64,000 nucleotides of DNA from CAYUWG01 sp964448285 (GCA_964448285.1 CAYUWG010000006.1:30754-94753), one strand, 5' to 3'. Shown: positions 25,808-35,360, counted from the stretch's first letter. Notes: generated by a model not told the origin, from the letters alone. Numbers and translations are program-made.

Positions 25808-26313
25808 TTCCCAAGAAATGTATGGTAACGTAAATAGCCGTCAGCCTTCAGTAAATCCTCGTTGAAATTCTCACCGACGTATGAGAACGAGAAGTGAATC
25901 ATGTACTCCGGAGTGCGCCATTCATTTTCACGCTCTCCAACGTAATCGTAAACTCCTTCGAATTGGCGTCCAGCGTATTCCTCCGGCGGAAGAAGTACGA
26001 GTACCTCAGGTGCATCGAAGCGTGCTTCGTTCAATCGCGCAGAGATAGGATGAAGTCCTTTTTGAATGAGCCACTTAAGAATGGTGTGAGTATGTGCCGC
26101 AGCTTTTGTGATGTTTTCTTCTCGCTTTCTCGCGAACCATTCCTGCGCAGCTGCAAACGCACTTTCAATTCCAGTCGTTACCCCTGCTTTCCATGCACTG
26201 ATCATCTGGTTTGGACTGTATCGTTCGTCTCCGGGTTCAGGATCTGACCAGTCTATTGGATCGACATTCGGGCGAATTTTTCCTTCAAAGATTTTCGAAC
26301 CAGATGTGCTCAC
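25804..26313 (-). CDS. Unknown partner of the HEPN-like protein
   Basis: The 169-residue product has no recognised motif. It has a helical middle (AWKAGVTTGIESAFAAAQEW, then the HTILKWLIQKGLHP segment) and a beta-rich end (PEVLVLLPPEEYAG, MIHFSFSYVG). The late strands recall the beta sheet of a nucleotidyltransferase or GNAT-like fold, but no catalytic residues stand out. It is translated ahead of the HEPN-like gene with an ATGA overlap, so the two should act together. Confidence 0.55.
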   Translation of the reverse strand: MSTSGSKIFEGKIRPNVDPIDWSDPEPGDERYSPNQMISAWKAGVTTGIESAFAAAQEWFARKREENITKAAAHTHTILKWLIQKGLHPISARLNEARFDAPEVLVLLPPEEYAGRQFEGVYDYVGERENEWRTPEYMIHFSFSYVGENFNEDLLKADGYLRYHTFLGK

Positions 26314-26420
26314 TTCATTCTCCTTTCAAAGGTGCATGGCAATCTACACGTGCTTTCATCGCCACGCAATTGAAAATTGCATTCGCTGCGTCTCGCTATC
26401 CTATCAATTGACAGGATATC

Positions 26421-26816
26421 TCACCCTTTCTGCGGCTTCAGTGACCGCAGCATCAATCCGCACCCTGCTGCGATCATGCCGAGCATGAGCAGCGTGATGA
26501 TGAGATTCGTCGGCAGGAAGAAGAACGTCAGGTTCGTGATGATTCCGATGAGGATGATGAGAAAGCTGCCGACTGCGAGTATCCAGCCGGCGATGGACTT
26601 TCCGTTGAAGAACAGCAGCGCGACTCCGAGCATCAGCGGAATGAGAGCGACGCCGAATGCATTGAAACCGAGTATCGTCCAGAGATTCGAAAAGACGATG
26701 ATGCGGCTGAGAAAGAGATACAGCCCAAGCACGAAGAGAGCGAGGCCGAGGAAAAACTGTCCGATGCCCCCGCTCGTCCCGCCGGCGCCTTTGAACGCAC
26801 GCTCATCATTTGCCAT
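26421..26816 (-). CDS. Small integral membrane protein
   Basis: I start at 26816 (MANDERAF), which follows AGGAGG at the right distance; the preceding nine codons belong to the upstream gene. The 131-residue product has four hydrophobic segments (about residues 18-40, 45-68, 72-92, 98-122) and a basic C-terminus. The GGxGQFFLGLALFVLGLYLFLSR start is common in small DUF-type membrane proteins, but no function is known. It is the last gene of an operon with a response regulator and an MgtC-family protein. Confidence 0.7.
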   Translation of the reverse strand: MANDERAFKGAGGTSGGIGQFFLGLALFVLGLYLFLSRIIVFSNLWTILGFNAFGVALIPLMLGVALLFFNGKSIAGWILAVGSFLIILIGIITNLTFFFLPTNLIITLLMLGMIAAGCGLMLRSLKPQKG

Positions 26817-27474
26817 GAATACCTCCTGAGGTTGCACGCGCACGCGGCTGCGATGAAAGCCAGGTGATGATCTCGGACTTCGAGTGCACGTGGAGTTTTT
26901 GATAGATGTTTTTTACATGGGATTGAACGGTGCCAAGCGAAATGGAGAGCGCATCGGCGATGGCTCTGTACGATTTCCCTTCACCGAGAAGCGCAAGGAG
27001 CTCCGATTCTCTCTCGGACAACTCGTCGCTCGGATGGGCCGCCGGTTTCGGTCGGAACATCGAGAGAACGCGACGGGCAACTTTCGGCGTCATCGGCGCT
27101 CCGCCATCATACACTTCGTGGATCGCCGCGAGGATTTCATCGAGAGGTGTGCTCTTGAGGATGTAGCCGCACGCACCGGCTCGCAGAGATTGAAAGATAT
27201 TGTCGTCATCCTCATACACCGTGCACATAAGCACGTCTAAATCCGGGAAACGCTTCTTCAATTCCACGACGCCTTCGATGCCCGACATCATCGGAAGATT
27301 GATGTCCATCACGACGAGGTCGGGAGCTTCCTTCATTACATCGAGAAGGGAAGGGACATTGGCGTATGCCCCCGTAACGCACAGCGAAGAATCAGATTCG
27401 ATGGCGAGTCGAAGAGTCTCGCGATAGTCCGCGATATCCTCGACGATGACGACAGCTATTCCGTCGCGCTTCAT
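26806..27474 (-). CDS. NarL/LuxR-type response regulator
   Basis: The 222-residue protein starts at 27474 and overlaps the MgtC-family gene by 4 bases. It has a receiver domain (VVIVEDIADYRE, LVVMDINLPMMSG with the phosphoacceptor D57, MCTVYEDDD, GYILKSTP) and a C-terminal helix-turn-helix (LSERESELLALLGEG, SISLGTVQSHVKNIYQKLHV) typical of NarL/FixJ regulators. No sensor kinase lies next to it. The operon context suggests it regulates, or is regulated with, the membrane protein set, perhaps under ionic or acid stress. Confidence 0.92.
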   Translation of the reverse strand: MKRDGIAVVIVEDIADYRETLRLAIESDSSLCVTGAYANVPSLLDVMKEAPDLVVMDINLPMMSGIEGVVELKKRFPDLDVLMCTVYEDDDNIFQSLRAGACGYILKSTPLDEILAAIHEVYDGGAPMTPKVARRVLSMFRPKPAAHPSDELSERESELLALLGEGKSYRAIADALSISLGTVQSHVKNIYQKLHVHSKSEIITWLSSQPRARATSGGIHGK

Positions 27475-28775
27475 CCGTGAACGACTCCGGCCACGAGCAG
27501 CGTTGCAAGGAAAAGTGATATGAGCGCGGGAAGCACGAACCGTCGCAGGGAAGGCGACGCGAAGAAAAGCACCATCACGCTCTTCATAACCGTGTTGACC
27601 GCGACGGCAATGAGTATCGCTGATATCGCCGTCACCTGGGGCACGCTCGTTTTCGAAAGGCTTGCCATCGAAAGGGTGATCGCATCGACCTGGGTCACGC
27701 CGGAGAGCGCAGCCGCGATGAAGACGCCGCTGTCGCCGAGATATTCCTGGGCAGCCTTCGAGAGAAAGAGAATCGCGGCGAAGATCACTCCGAACCACAA
27801 CGCCGTCGTCAGACGAAACGGGTTTTCGAGCTTCACGGCGTCGCCGGATTCTTCTCTCGTACCGCGAAGAAGGATCAGGCTCAGGAGTACGCCGACGCCG
27901 GCAAGCGCAAGCAGGTATGGCCACATCGCTCGCAGCAAGTCCCCGTTGATGATTGCGATTTCGATTGCGACACGAGGATACAGTACGGTGCAAGCGAGAA
28001 CGATCGCTGCGGCGAAGAGTCTTCCAAGGTCGGGCGCTTCCTTGCTCTTTTGCGATAGCGAAAGCGTGACGGCTGTGCTCGATGCCATTCCGCCGACAAG
28101 CCCCGTAAGGGAAATTCCTTTGCCGGGTCCCATGATCTTCACGAGGATGTATCCGAGGAAACTCACTCCTGCGATAAGGATGACCATGTACCAGATCTGT
28201 CGTGGATTGAGTACGTCGAACGGCCCCATCGTCCTGTCGGGAAGGACGGGAAGAATGATCGCCGTGATGATGGCGAACTTCAACGTTGCGTAAATGTCTT
28301 CCTCATGCACTTTGCTGATGAAGGAGTGCAGCGGCGCCTTGAGCGAAAGGAAAAGCGCAAGGATGACGCTCCCGGCAATCGCGACGAGGTACATTTCCCA
28401 AAACGTAAACGCGCCGAGAATGAAGACGATCATTGCGGCGACTTCACTCGTCATGCCGGGAAAGCCCTGCCGCGCGGAAAAGACATACGCAACGATGATG
28501 AGCGCCATGAATCCGACGGCAAAGGCGATGAACGACCACATGCCCGTGATGGAACCGATGAGCGCGGCAAGCAGGCCAAGCAACGCGATCAGGGGAAATG
28601 TCCTGATGCCGGCGAAAAGCTGTTTGCGGTCCTGAAGCGAGCGCTCGCGTTCAAGCCCGACGAGCGCACCGATCAAAAGCGCAACCGCGCCTTTCTCAAA
28701 CAGCGACGGAATGTCCGTTAAGAAGGAACTCGGTTCGAATTGCGGAACGATTTGGAAGAGGAGAGCAGCGTTCAT
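27471..28775 (-). CDS. MgtC/SapB-family membrane protein with DUF4010
   Basis: The 434-residue protein has an MgtC-type N-terminal half (LLIGALVGLERERSLQDRK, LFAGIRTFPLIALLG) and a C-terminal DUF4010 half (LVGGMASSTAVTLSLSQKSK, SGVTQVDAITLSMASLS). About 12 membrane segments are evident. Fused MgtC-DUF4010 proteins are widespread; the MgtC part is linked to magnesium and acid stress, the function of the fusion is unknown. It is the first gene of an operon with a response regulator. TATATT on the minus strand at 28794-28799 could be a -10 element. Confidence 0.88.
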   Translation of the reverse strand: MNAALLFQIVPQFEPSSFLTDIPSLFEKGAVALLIGALVGLERERSLQDRKQLFAGIRTFPLIALLGLLAALIGSITGMWSFIAFAVGFMALIIVAYVFSARQGFPGMTSEVAAMIVFILGAFTFWEMYLVAIAGSVILALFLSLKAPLHSFISKVHEEDIYATLKFAIITAIILPVLPDRTMGPFDVLNPRQIWYMVILIAGVSFLGYILVKIMGPGKGISLTGLVGGMASSTAVTLSLSQKSKEAPDLGRLFAAAIVLACTVLYPRVAIEIAIINGDLLRAMWPYLLALAGVGVLLSLILLRGTREESGDAVKLENPFRLTTALWFGVIFAAILFLSKAAQEYLGDSGVFIAAALSGVTQVDAITLSMASLSKTSVPQVTAISAILIAVAVNTVMKSVMVLFFASPSLRRFVLPALISLFLATLLVAGVVHG

Positions 28776-28880
28776 GTTTCATCCTGCCCGCACAATATAA
28801 ACCCGCGCCTGCTTCCGGCACATTGCTTCGCATCACCGGCATGAGACCGATTCGGTCCGGAGTTTTCACTCGCGATTCCT

Positions 28881-30950
28881 TTAGCGGACGACGGTGAGTG
28901 AACGCAAGACGGAGTATTCTCCTCTCGAAAGCCGGCAGATGTACAGCCCGCTTGGAAGCGAGGATGCTAAGAGTGGAAAAGTATGCTCACCGGTAGAGAG
29001 TTCTTTATCGATAGGAGTATGGACAGCCCTTCCAGTGAGATCGAAGAGTTGGAGGCGCACACGGCCGCCATCCGTCCGAAAGCGAATCTCGCCTGAGCGA
29101 ATGATCGGTTGAGGCGAAATGTCTATGAAGGATACCGGCTGCGCTGCAGCGCTTCCCGGATCTATTCGCGTCGTCGTTTGTGATGTACGGTAAACGCCGT
29201 TCGAAAGCGTGCCTGCCAGGAGCGTATTGTCAGGGAGCGCAAGAAGAGACATCACATTTTCGTTCGCCGGTTGATTATCCGAACGTGTCCATGTTCGCCC
29301 GAGGTCTGTGGACGAGTAAACTCCGTGTTCATAAGTTCCGAGATAGAGTATGCCCTGATGCGATAGTGCGACCGAGTATCCATCCACGGAGGCGGGACCG
29401 GATGCACTCCAGGTTTTCCCGTCATCGGTTGACAGGTAAACGGCGAAGTCCGATCCACCGGATTCGCAAGCTGCAAACACTTTCCCGTCACTCGTTTCGA
29501 CAAACGAACGAAAGTTGGACTGCGGCAATCCGGCTATCGGTTGCCATGATACCCCATCGTCGGTCGAACGGTCTATGCCGATACTCCCACCGGCAAGTAG
29601 TGTCCCGGATTTCAACTGAATGAAGCGCCATGTTGCATGCGTGTTCGTCGCGGCCAGTTCCCATGTCTCTCCGAAGTTCGTCGAGCGGTAGATGCCATCG
29701 TAGGTAAGGCCTGCAAGCAATGTATGATTCGATGTGAGCAGGATGCTTCTCGGGTCGGCAATCGGTCGTGGATCGGGGAGCGTTTCCCATTCTGTCGAGC
29801 CTTTCCTTTTCATTTTGTATTTCTCTCCGGCGACAAACAACGTTCCGTCATTCGCTTCGGCGATATCGAAAGCTTGTCCGTACCATCCGATGTCCGACCA
29901 CGACCGCCCTCCGTCCGTCGATGCCGCGATGCTGTTTCCAAGCTGGGCGGCATAGATGGTACCGTCGGATGCTTTGAATAAGTGATACACCTCCGTTGCA
30001 GTGAGGCCGGTGTTCCGCTGCACCCAGCCGGAATCATCCTGAATGAACACACCCTGCCACGTACCGACGATGAGGCGATCATGCGAATCGAAGGCGAGGG
30101 AAAAGACATCCTGATAGGGCATGCGAGATGTATCGGGAAAAACTAACATCCAGGTATTCCCTTCGTCCTCGGAACGATATGCACCATTTCCTGAGCCGAA
30201 GAACAAACTTCCATTCGCACTTCGCGCCATCGTCCAAACGACGTTCGATTCAAGGCGGTCGATAAGTTTCTCCCAAACCGCACCTCGGTCGCTGCTGCGA
30301 TACACACCGTTTCCACCTGCATAGATTCGCCCCGATTCATCGATGCATAAGGCGTTCGCGAAAACGTCATTCAAGCCCGGCCGCTCCCAACGCGCACCAT
30401 CGTCCGTACTGACATAGACGCCTTCCCATGTCCCGCAGTACAGTGTGCCGTCAGAACCGGAGATGATTGACGAAATGCGAATGCCTTCCAAAGCAGGCCC
30501 TGACCATGATAGACCCATATCGGTGCTGCGAAAAACTCCGTGCCATTCGGTCCCGGCGAGAATGATGCCGCTTTCAGTGAAGTAGGCTGTTTGCACTTGT
30601 GCGAACGGTGCTTGAATGCTCGGCCCGATACCGGTCCATGAGCTTCCGCCATCTGTTGTAAGAAATGTCATACGATTCGTCGCGGCGAAGACCGTATCTC
30701 CTCGCCCGGCAAAATCGAAAACGTAGGTTCCCGGAATTTCCGGTCCCGACCAGGACCGTCCTTCATCTGTCGAACGGAATATTCCTCCAGAGCGAGCGCC
30801 CGCGATCACTGTCGTACCGGTGCGATACAGCGCATGTATGGTTCCCCCCTCGGGTCCAAATGAATTCCAGCGAGCGCCTTGCGAGAACAGCAGTGCGCTT
30901 TGCATGGCTAAAGCGAGAGCAGACAGAGTGAAAAGGAGAAATCGTTTCAT
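28881..30950 (-). CDS. Secreted Asp-box (sialidase/sortilin-like) propeller protein with T9SS domain
   Basis: The 689-residue protein starts with a signal peptide (cleaved near LLFSQ, residue 24). The body is built from about eleven Asp-box repeats (STDEGRSW, STDMGLSW, STDDGARW, SEDEGNTW, STDGGRSW, STDDGVSW, STDDGKTW, STDLGRTW and others), which fold as a large beta propeller. The last 80 residues are a T9SS type A sorting domain (ISPQPIIRSGEIRF ... LPSGLYICRLSRG). No sialidase catalytic residues stand out, so a binding role is as likely as an enzymatic one. It is divergent from alkD with 221 bases between. Confidence 0.85.
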   Translation of the reverse strand: MKRFLLFTLSALALAMQSALLFSQGARWNSFGPEGGTIHALYRTGTTVIAGARSGGIFRSTDEGRSWSGPEIPGTYVFDFAGRGDTVFAATNRMTFLTTDGGSSWTGIGPSIQAPFAQVQTAYFTESGIILAGTEWHGVFRSTDMGLSWSGPALEGIRISSIISGSDGTLYCGTWEGVYVSTDDGARWERPGLNDVFANALCIDESGRIYAGGNGVYRSSDRGAVWEKLIDRLESNVVWTMARSANGSLFFGSGNGAYRSEDEGNTWMLVFPDTSRMPYQDVFSLAFDSHDRLIVGTWQGVFIQDDSGWVQRNTGLTATEVYHLFKASDGTIYAAQLGNSIAASTDGGRSWSDIGWYGQAFDIAEANDGTLFVAGEKYKMKRKGSTEWETLPDPRPIADPRSILLTSNHTLLAGLTYDGIYRSTNFGETWELAATNTHATWRFIQLKSGTLLAGGSIGIDRSTDDGVSWQPIAGLPQSNFRSFVETSDGKVFAACESGGSDFAVYLSTDDGKTWSASGPASVDGYSVALSHQGILYLGTYEHGVYSSTDLGRTWTRSDNQPANENVMSLLALPDNTLLAGTLSNGVYRTSQTTTRIDPGSAAAQPVSFIDISPQPIIRSGEIRFRTDGGRVRLQLFDLTGRAVHTPIDKELSTGEHTFPLLASSLPSGLYICRLSRGEYSVLRSLTVVR

Positions 30951-31171
30951 TGTTGTGTCGTCATTTGTGATACAAAAGGCCGATCAACTACGAAGGTTTG
31001 CTTTGAGGTTACACGCTATGGATGTGGAAAAAAATATTACCCAATGCGACCTCGATGACTTATCGCGGTCATACATCCTTACTTCGTGCATTTGTAGTTT
31101 ATCGACATGTCCAACGGCAGACAATCTTGTCTAAATTGTAGTAATGAAGGGGTAGGTTTAAGGAGCAAAGA

Positions 31172-31849
31172 GTGAAGTCGGAAATTGAAAGCATCATCCA
31201 ACAATTGAAACGTTTCGGAAATCCGGAGTCCGCGGAAGGGATGAAGCGATTCGGGATAACGCCGGAACATACGTTCGGTGTGCGAATCCCGAATCTGCGC
31301 GCGCTCGGGAAAACGCTTGGCCGGAGTCATGACCTGGCCCTTGCGCTTTGGGCTATCGACACGCGCGAAACACGAATCCTCGCAAGCATCGTGGACGAAC
31401 CGAAGAAGCTCACCGCAAAACAAATGGACGCTTGGGCGAAGGACTTTTCGTACTGGGAAATATGCGACCAGGTGTGCATGAACCTGTTCGAGAAATCATC
31501 GCTGGCCTGGGACAAGACTATCGAGTGGAGTGGGAGCGAACACGAATTCATCAAGCGTGCTGGATTCGTGCTCATGGCGCGGCTTGCGGTCAGCGACAAG
31601 AACGCGATCGATGCACGGTTCGAGGCATTCTTTCCGATCATCGTCCGTGAGTCCGGTGACAACCGAAACAATGTGAGGAAAGCCGTCAACTGGGCCTTAC
31701 GTCAGATCGGAAAGCGGAATCGTGCGCTGAACGAAACGGCCATTCATATAGCGGAGGAAATTCACGCGCAGGATTCACCCGCTGCGAAGTGGATTGCATC
31801 GGATGCTCTCCGGGAGTTGCGGAGCCGCTCCGATTCCTTGAAGCGCTGA
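31172..31849 (+). CDS. AlkD-like DNA alkylation repair protein
   Basis: The 225-residue protein is a HEAT-like-repeat DNA glycosylase of the AlkC/AlkD group. It shows the family blocks MKRFGI, GVRIPNLRALGK, WAKDFSYWEICDQVC, FIKRAGFVLMARLAV, and VRKAVNWALRQIGKRN near residue 175, where the catalytic-site Trp and Asp region of AlkD lies. It would excise bulky or positively charged alkylated bases. TTTAAGGAGCAAAGAGTG upstream offers a good ribosome site. The gene ends in a strong terminator shared with the convergent cytochrome gene. Confidence 0.9.
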   Translation: MKSEIESIIQQLKRFGNPESAEGMKRFGITPEHTFGVRIPNLRALGKTLGRSHDLALALWAIDTRETRILASIVDEPKKLTAKQMDAWAKDFSYWEICDQVCMNLFEKSSLAWDKTIEWSGSEHEFIKRAGFVLMARLAVSDKNAIDARFEAFFPIIVRESGDNRNNVRKAVNWALRQIGKRNRALNETAIHIAEEIHAQDSPAAKWIASDALRELRSRSDSLKR

Positions 31850-31854
31850 TACAT

Positions 31855-31902
31855 AAAAAAGAAGCTGCCCGAAATGTCGGTTTTTCGGGCAGCTTCTTTT
31901 TT
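31855..31902. terminator. Bidirectional intrinsic terminator between alkD and the cytochrome gene
   Basis: GAAGCTGCCCGAAA (31861-31874) pairs perfectly with its reverse complement at 31883-31896, with an 8-base loop. Six A lie directly before the stem and six T directly after it, so it works for both strands. It sits between two convergent genes, only a few bases after the alkD-like stop. Confidence 0.9.
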
Positions 31903-31919
31903 GCAGAAGAGTCTTGGGT

Positions 31920-32510
31920 TTACTTATTCGTCCCGGACTGCATCGCCATCACGGCATCCGGCGGCAATGGCGCAGGAACGGCGTTGTTCACCGGCTTGAG
32001 CGATTTGAGATAGGCGAAGATGTCTTTCAAATCGTCGTCGGTCGCCAGTGCGAAATTGAACCACGGCATTGGCGGGAGAATCGGGCGGCCGGTTCCCATG
32101 TGCTTTCCGGTGCGCATCGCGCTTAGGAAAATTTCTTCCGTCCAGCCTGCAAGACCGGTTGCGTCAGGCGTCAGGTTCGCGGCATACGACATTCCCCACG
32201 GACCGGCCCATGCGGTGAAATCCTCGTTGCAGAGATAGAGCTTTCCATCCTTGACTAAATTGAAATCGAACGGCGCCACGTTCCCGGCGTGATGGCCGGA
32301 GAGCAACCGTGCAGGATCTGGCTCGGGGCCTTTCTCCGTCATGATCTTGGGCGAGTGACAATCGTTGCACCCTCCGATAGTCACCAGATACTCTCCATGC
32401 TTGACGCGTTCCTCGGTGGTGCGCTCTTTCGGTTTCGTATCGCAATGAATACAGGTGAACGCGAATGCGAACACCAACGACACAACGATGTTCGGGAGTT
32501 GTGATTTCAT
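31920..32510 (-). CDS. Monohaem cytochrome c
   Basis: The 196-residue protein has a hydrophobic signal segment (residues 8-22; a nearby Cys could carry a lipid) and one haem motif, CNDCH (C48, C51, H52). A candidate Met ligand is M near LPPMPWFNF. The region LMRTGKHMGTGRPILPPMP is the usual class I layout: SAMRTGKHMGTG then a final helix (DIFAYLKSLKPV). Such periplasmic c-type cytochromes carry electrons in respiration. It stands alone, convergent with the AlkD-like gene. Confidence 0.9.
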   Translation of the reverse strand: MKSQLPNIVVSLVFAFAFTCIHCDTKPKERTTEERVKHGEYLVTIGGCNDCHSPKIMTEKGPEPDPARLLSGHHAGNVAPFDFNLVKDGKLYLCNEDFTAWAGPWGMSYAANLTPDATGLAGWTEEIFLSAMRTGKHMGTGRPILPPMPWFNFALATDDDLKDIFAYLKSLKPVNNAVPAPLPPDAVMAMQSGTNK

Positions 32511-32665
32511 CAGAAATCCTTTCTTGAAATATGAAAGTGGATGATGGATGATGGCTCAGATAGCCTTTCTTTCCTTTTCTCGCCCGCAAACCTACAGCGG
32601 TCACTTCATATTATCAAAACAGACGAACGGTGAGCCTCGACCAGACGTCTTTGCGTTTCAGTTCG

Positions 32666-34051
32666 TCACACCGTGCTTGAGAAGACCGGCTTCTCCATCT
32701 GCTTCTTCAGATAGGCGTCGAATGCCATCGCGATGTTGCGGATGACGAGGATGCCCATGCCGAGCACCTCGATCTTGTCATCGGTGATGCGAACGAGACC
32801 ATCGGCGACGGGTTCTTCCAACAGCGGATAGGTATCGGCGAAATAGGCGTCGAAGTCGATGCCGTATTTCTCTTCCACCTTTCGCTTGTCGAGTGAGAAG
32901 TCGCACATGATACTCATGATCACATCGCGACGAAGGACGTCGTCGTCGGTGAGGCGAATGCCTGCGTGCGTCGCAAGTTCGTTCGCGTCGATGCGTTTGT
33001 AGTACTCGCCGATCGTCTTCACATTCTGAGCATACATCCGGTCGAATTGCCCGATGCTCGTGATCCCGAAACCGTACAGGTCCGCGCCCGCGTGTGTCGT
33101 GTATCCCTGGAAGTTGCGATAGAGCGTACCGTTGCGCTGTGCGACGGCGAGTTCGTTGTCCTCCTTCGCGAAGTGATCCATGCCGACGTAGATATACCCC
33201 GCTTCATTCAAGCGCTCGATCGTGCGGACGAGAATGCGAAGCTTCTCTTCGGGCGTCGGCAAGTCTTCCGGATGGATGAGTGACATGTGCTTCTTGAGCC
33301 AAGGCACATGCGCGTAGTTGAACACTGCAAAACGGTCGGGATCGATGTCGATGACACGTTCGAGCGTTTCTTCGAACGTCTCCAACGTTTGAAAGGGCAG
33401 TCCGTAAATGAGGTCGAGATTGACGCTGTGGATGCCGACTTCATGCGCCCATTCGAGAACCTGACGGGTGATATCCTCCGGCTGAATGCGATTGACGGCA
33501 AGCTGCACATTCTCGTTGAAGTCCTGCACGCCCATCGAGATGCGGTTGAATCCGCCTTCTGCCAGCGCGACGAGATGATCCTTCGTCATTCCGCGCGGGT
33601 CGATCTCAACGCCTGCTTCGATGTTCGGGTCGAAGGGGAAGAGCGTTTTCGTTGCGAGCGCGAGATCGCGAATCTCATCCGGGTTGAGGTACGTGGGCGT
33701 GCCGCCTCCCCAAGCGATTTGCGCGGTGAGACGGTCATCGCGGATCATCGGTCGGAGCATTTCCATTTCGCGCTTGACGTACTGCACGTAGCGGTTGATC
33801 TTTTCGCGGTCTCGCGTGATGAGCATGTTGCAGCCGCAGAAATAGCAGAGTGTATCGCAGAACGGAATGTGGAAATACAGAGACAAAGGCGGAGGTTTCG
33901 GGACCGCGTTCGTTCGCTCGATCTCCGCGCGGTAGTCTTCCGCCGTGAACGATTCACTGAACGCAGGTGCAGTGGGATAACTTGTATAGCGCGGACCGGG
34001 TCGCGAGTATTTTTTCAGGAGATCAGTGTTTATCGTGTCGAATTGTTGCAT
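32666..34051 (-). CDS. hemN: Oxygen-independent coproporphyrinogen III oxidase
   Basis: The 461-residue protein is full length for HemN and has the radical-SAM cluster CDTLCYFC (C65, C69, C72), GGGTPTYL, EIDPRG, GVQDFN and DLIYGLPFQ. It converts coproporphyrinogen III to protoporphyrinogen IX without oxygen. It is the last haem gene of the minus-strand cluster and follows a cargo gene. Having HemN fits anaerobic or facultative life. Confidence 0.96.
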   Translation of the reverse strand: MQQFDTINTDLLKKYSRPGPRYTSYPTAPAFSESFTAEDYRAEIERTNAVPKPPPLSLYFHIPFCDTLCYFCGCNMLITRDREKINRYVQYVKREMEMLRPMIRDDRLTAQIAWGGGTPTYLNPDEIRDLALATKTLFPFDPNIEAGVEIDPRGMTKDHLVALAEGGFNRISMGVQDFNENVQLAVNRIQPEDITRQVLEWAHEVGIHSVNLDLIYGLPFQTLETFEETLERVIDIDPDRFAVFNYAHVPWLKKHMSLIHPEDLPTPEEKLRILVRTIERLNEAGYIYVGMDHFAKEDNELAVAQRNGTLYRNFQGYTTHAGADLYGFGITSIGQFDRMYAQNVKTIGEYYKRIDANELATHAGIRLTDDDVLRRDVIMSIMCDFSLDKRKVEEKYGIDFDAYFADTYPLLEEPVADGLVRITDDKIEVLGMGILVIRNIAMAFDAYLKKQMEKPVFSSTV

Positions 34052-34103
34052 GGTGTTTATCGATTACAGTTGCTTGAATACTTGCAAGGAAATACTCCTT
34101 CCA

Positions 34104-35057
34104 TCACATCCCGGTAAGCTCGTTCATTCTATTTCGAATGAGCAATTCAATTTCATCGAACGGAATCGTTGCTTCTTTCTTGAAGTACCTCTCCGGGTCG
34201 AGGAGCAAACCGTTCACTAACTCAAAACGCTTTACGGGTGCGACTACCCAACGAAACGGCCCTTTGCTATTGAAACCGGGACTTCGAAAATAACCGGTGA
34301 AGACAAGGTAATCATGTCCCGGCATCATCCTGCTTCTTCTCCATTGCGATGAGTCACATGTAAAGACATCCCATTTAATGCGAAGGCATCCTGCTCCTTC
34401 CGGGAGTTCGTGTTGCAGTGGATTACAGCTTGAATAGAACCTTCGTCCTTTGTAAACTTCCACGACTTCGACATCTGCGCACTGTGTAATCTTTGAACAT
34501 GGCCCCGGCCATTCGACGGCAAAGCCCGTGTCATGTCGTTCAAAGAACGATAGACCTCTAACACGATAAATTCCATCGGCTCTTCGAATAAGATCCTCTG
34601 GCTTATCAATATCCACTCCCTGATAATTTGCTATACCGAGATATCTTCTGTAGTACTCGGTTACCAGTTCCCAAATGTACCCGCTCCAATCGGATTTATA
34701 CTCTTGAGGCTTATGAGTCCTCAAATAATGCCATTGAAATTCGAAAAGGAATGGATCGTACATTTGAGATTCATTGTACCATTTCCAAAGCATTTGTATC
34801 GAGTCATCAGCAATCATGGGTAATCGTTCTCTGGACTCGAATAGCGTGTATAGTCTGCAAGTGCTGTCGAGAAAAGTATAGAATCGTCTCACTTCATCAG
34901 GCATATCAGGATTTATGATCGGTATCCTCTCGGGTGGTGAGACGTGAAACACTTCGCAAGAATCGGGATCAGGCCAGAATTCAAGGTTTATATTCTGACT
35001 GAAAGTTGAAGCGACAAGAACGAAGGTGAGAACATTTATGACGAGGAGTTGCTTCAC
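34104..35057 (-). CDS. Unknown secreted protein, paralogue 1 of the hemE-linked family
   Basis: I prefer the GTG at 35057, which gives a signal peptide (MKQLLVINVLTFVLVAS, then TFSQ); the frame stays open to 35117, over the hemE remnant. The 317-residue product starts WPDPDSCEVFHVSPPERIP after the signal. Its central part (about residues 40-160) differs strongly from paralogue 2 at 36587, while the last 140 residues are nearly the same, with paired Cys (PCSKITQC, FTCDSSQW). No known family is recognised. The mosaic suggests recombination or selection for change in the middle. Confidence 0.65.
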   Translation of the reverse strand: MKQLLVINVLTFVLVASTFSQNINLEFWPDPDSCEVFHVSPPERIPIINPDMPDEVRRFYTFLDSTCRLYTLFESRERLPMIADDSIQMLWKWYNESQMYDPFLFEFQWHYLRTHKPQEYKSDWSGYIWELVTEYYRRYLGIANYQGVDIDKPEDLIRRADGIYRVRGLSFFERHDTGFAVEWPGPCSKITQCADVEVVEVYKGRRFYSSCNPLQHELPEGAGCLRIKWDVFTCDSSQWRRSRMMPGHDYLVFTGYFRSPGFNSKGPFRWVVAPVKRFELVNGLLLDPERYFKKEATIPFDEIELLIRNRMNELTGM

Positions 35058-35088
35058 ACGGATTCTTCTATCCAAAAAGGTCAAACAC

Positions 35089-35305
35089 TTATTCGGCTGT
35101 CGTAACCGAATTCTCATGAAACTCTCTGCTCATTTCCTTCACCGCATCGATCAGCGCTTTCGCATGTGATACCGGTACATCGGGAAGGATGCCGTGGCCG
35201 AGATTGAAGATATGGCCGGGGTGCGGGCCGTAGCATTTAAGGATGCTTCGAACTTCGCTGCGAATGTTCTCCGGCGATGCGTAGAGTGCGACCGGATCGA
35301 AGTTC
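35089..35305 (-). pseudogene. Displaced 3' end of hemE
   Basis: On the minus strand this piece encodes FDPVALYASPENIRSEVRSI and continues through HAKALIDAVKE exactly as in HemE, but ends MSREFHENSVTTAE. The intact hemE at 37625 ends EIVK instead. It has no start of its own. It is best read as the original hemE tail left behind when the cassette at 35306-37634 entered. Confidence 0.85.
35132..35305 (-). repeat. hemE-end direct repeat, distal copy
   Basis: These 174 bases match 37635-37808 with three mismatches by hand alignment (a G/A in CGCATC(G/A)ATC, an A/T in TAGC(A/T)TTTA and an A/G in CTTCG(A/G)ACTT). The copies stand in the same direction and bracket 2,329 bases. Confidence 0.95.
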
Positions 35306-35360
35306 ACTTCACGGTTTCTGCTATAGAAAACTTCGAAACGCCTTTCTTTCAAAAGTCCTA

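Noticed and set aside
33287..34117. A 276-codon plus-strand frame opposite hemN
   Set aside because: Antisense of hemN, whose radical-SAM motifs are intact.
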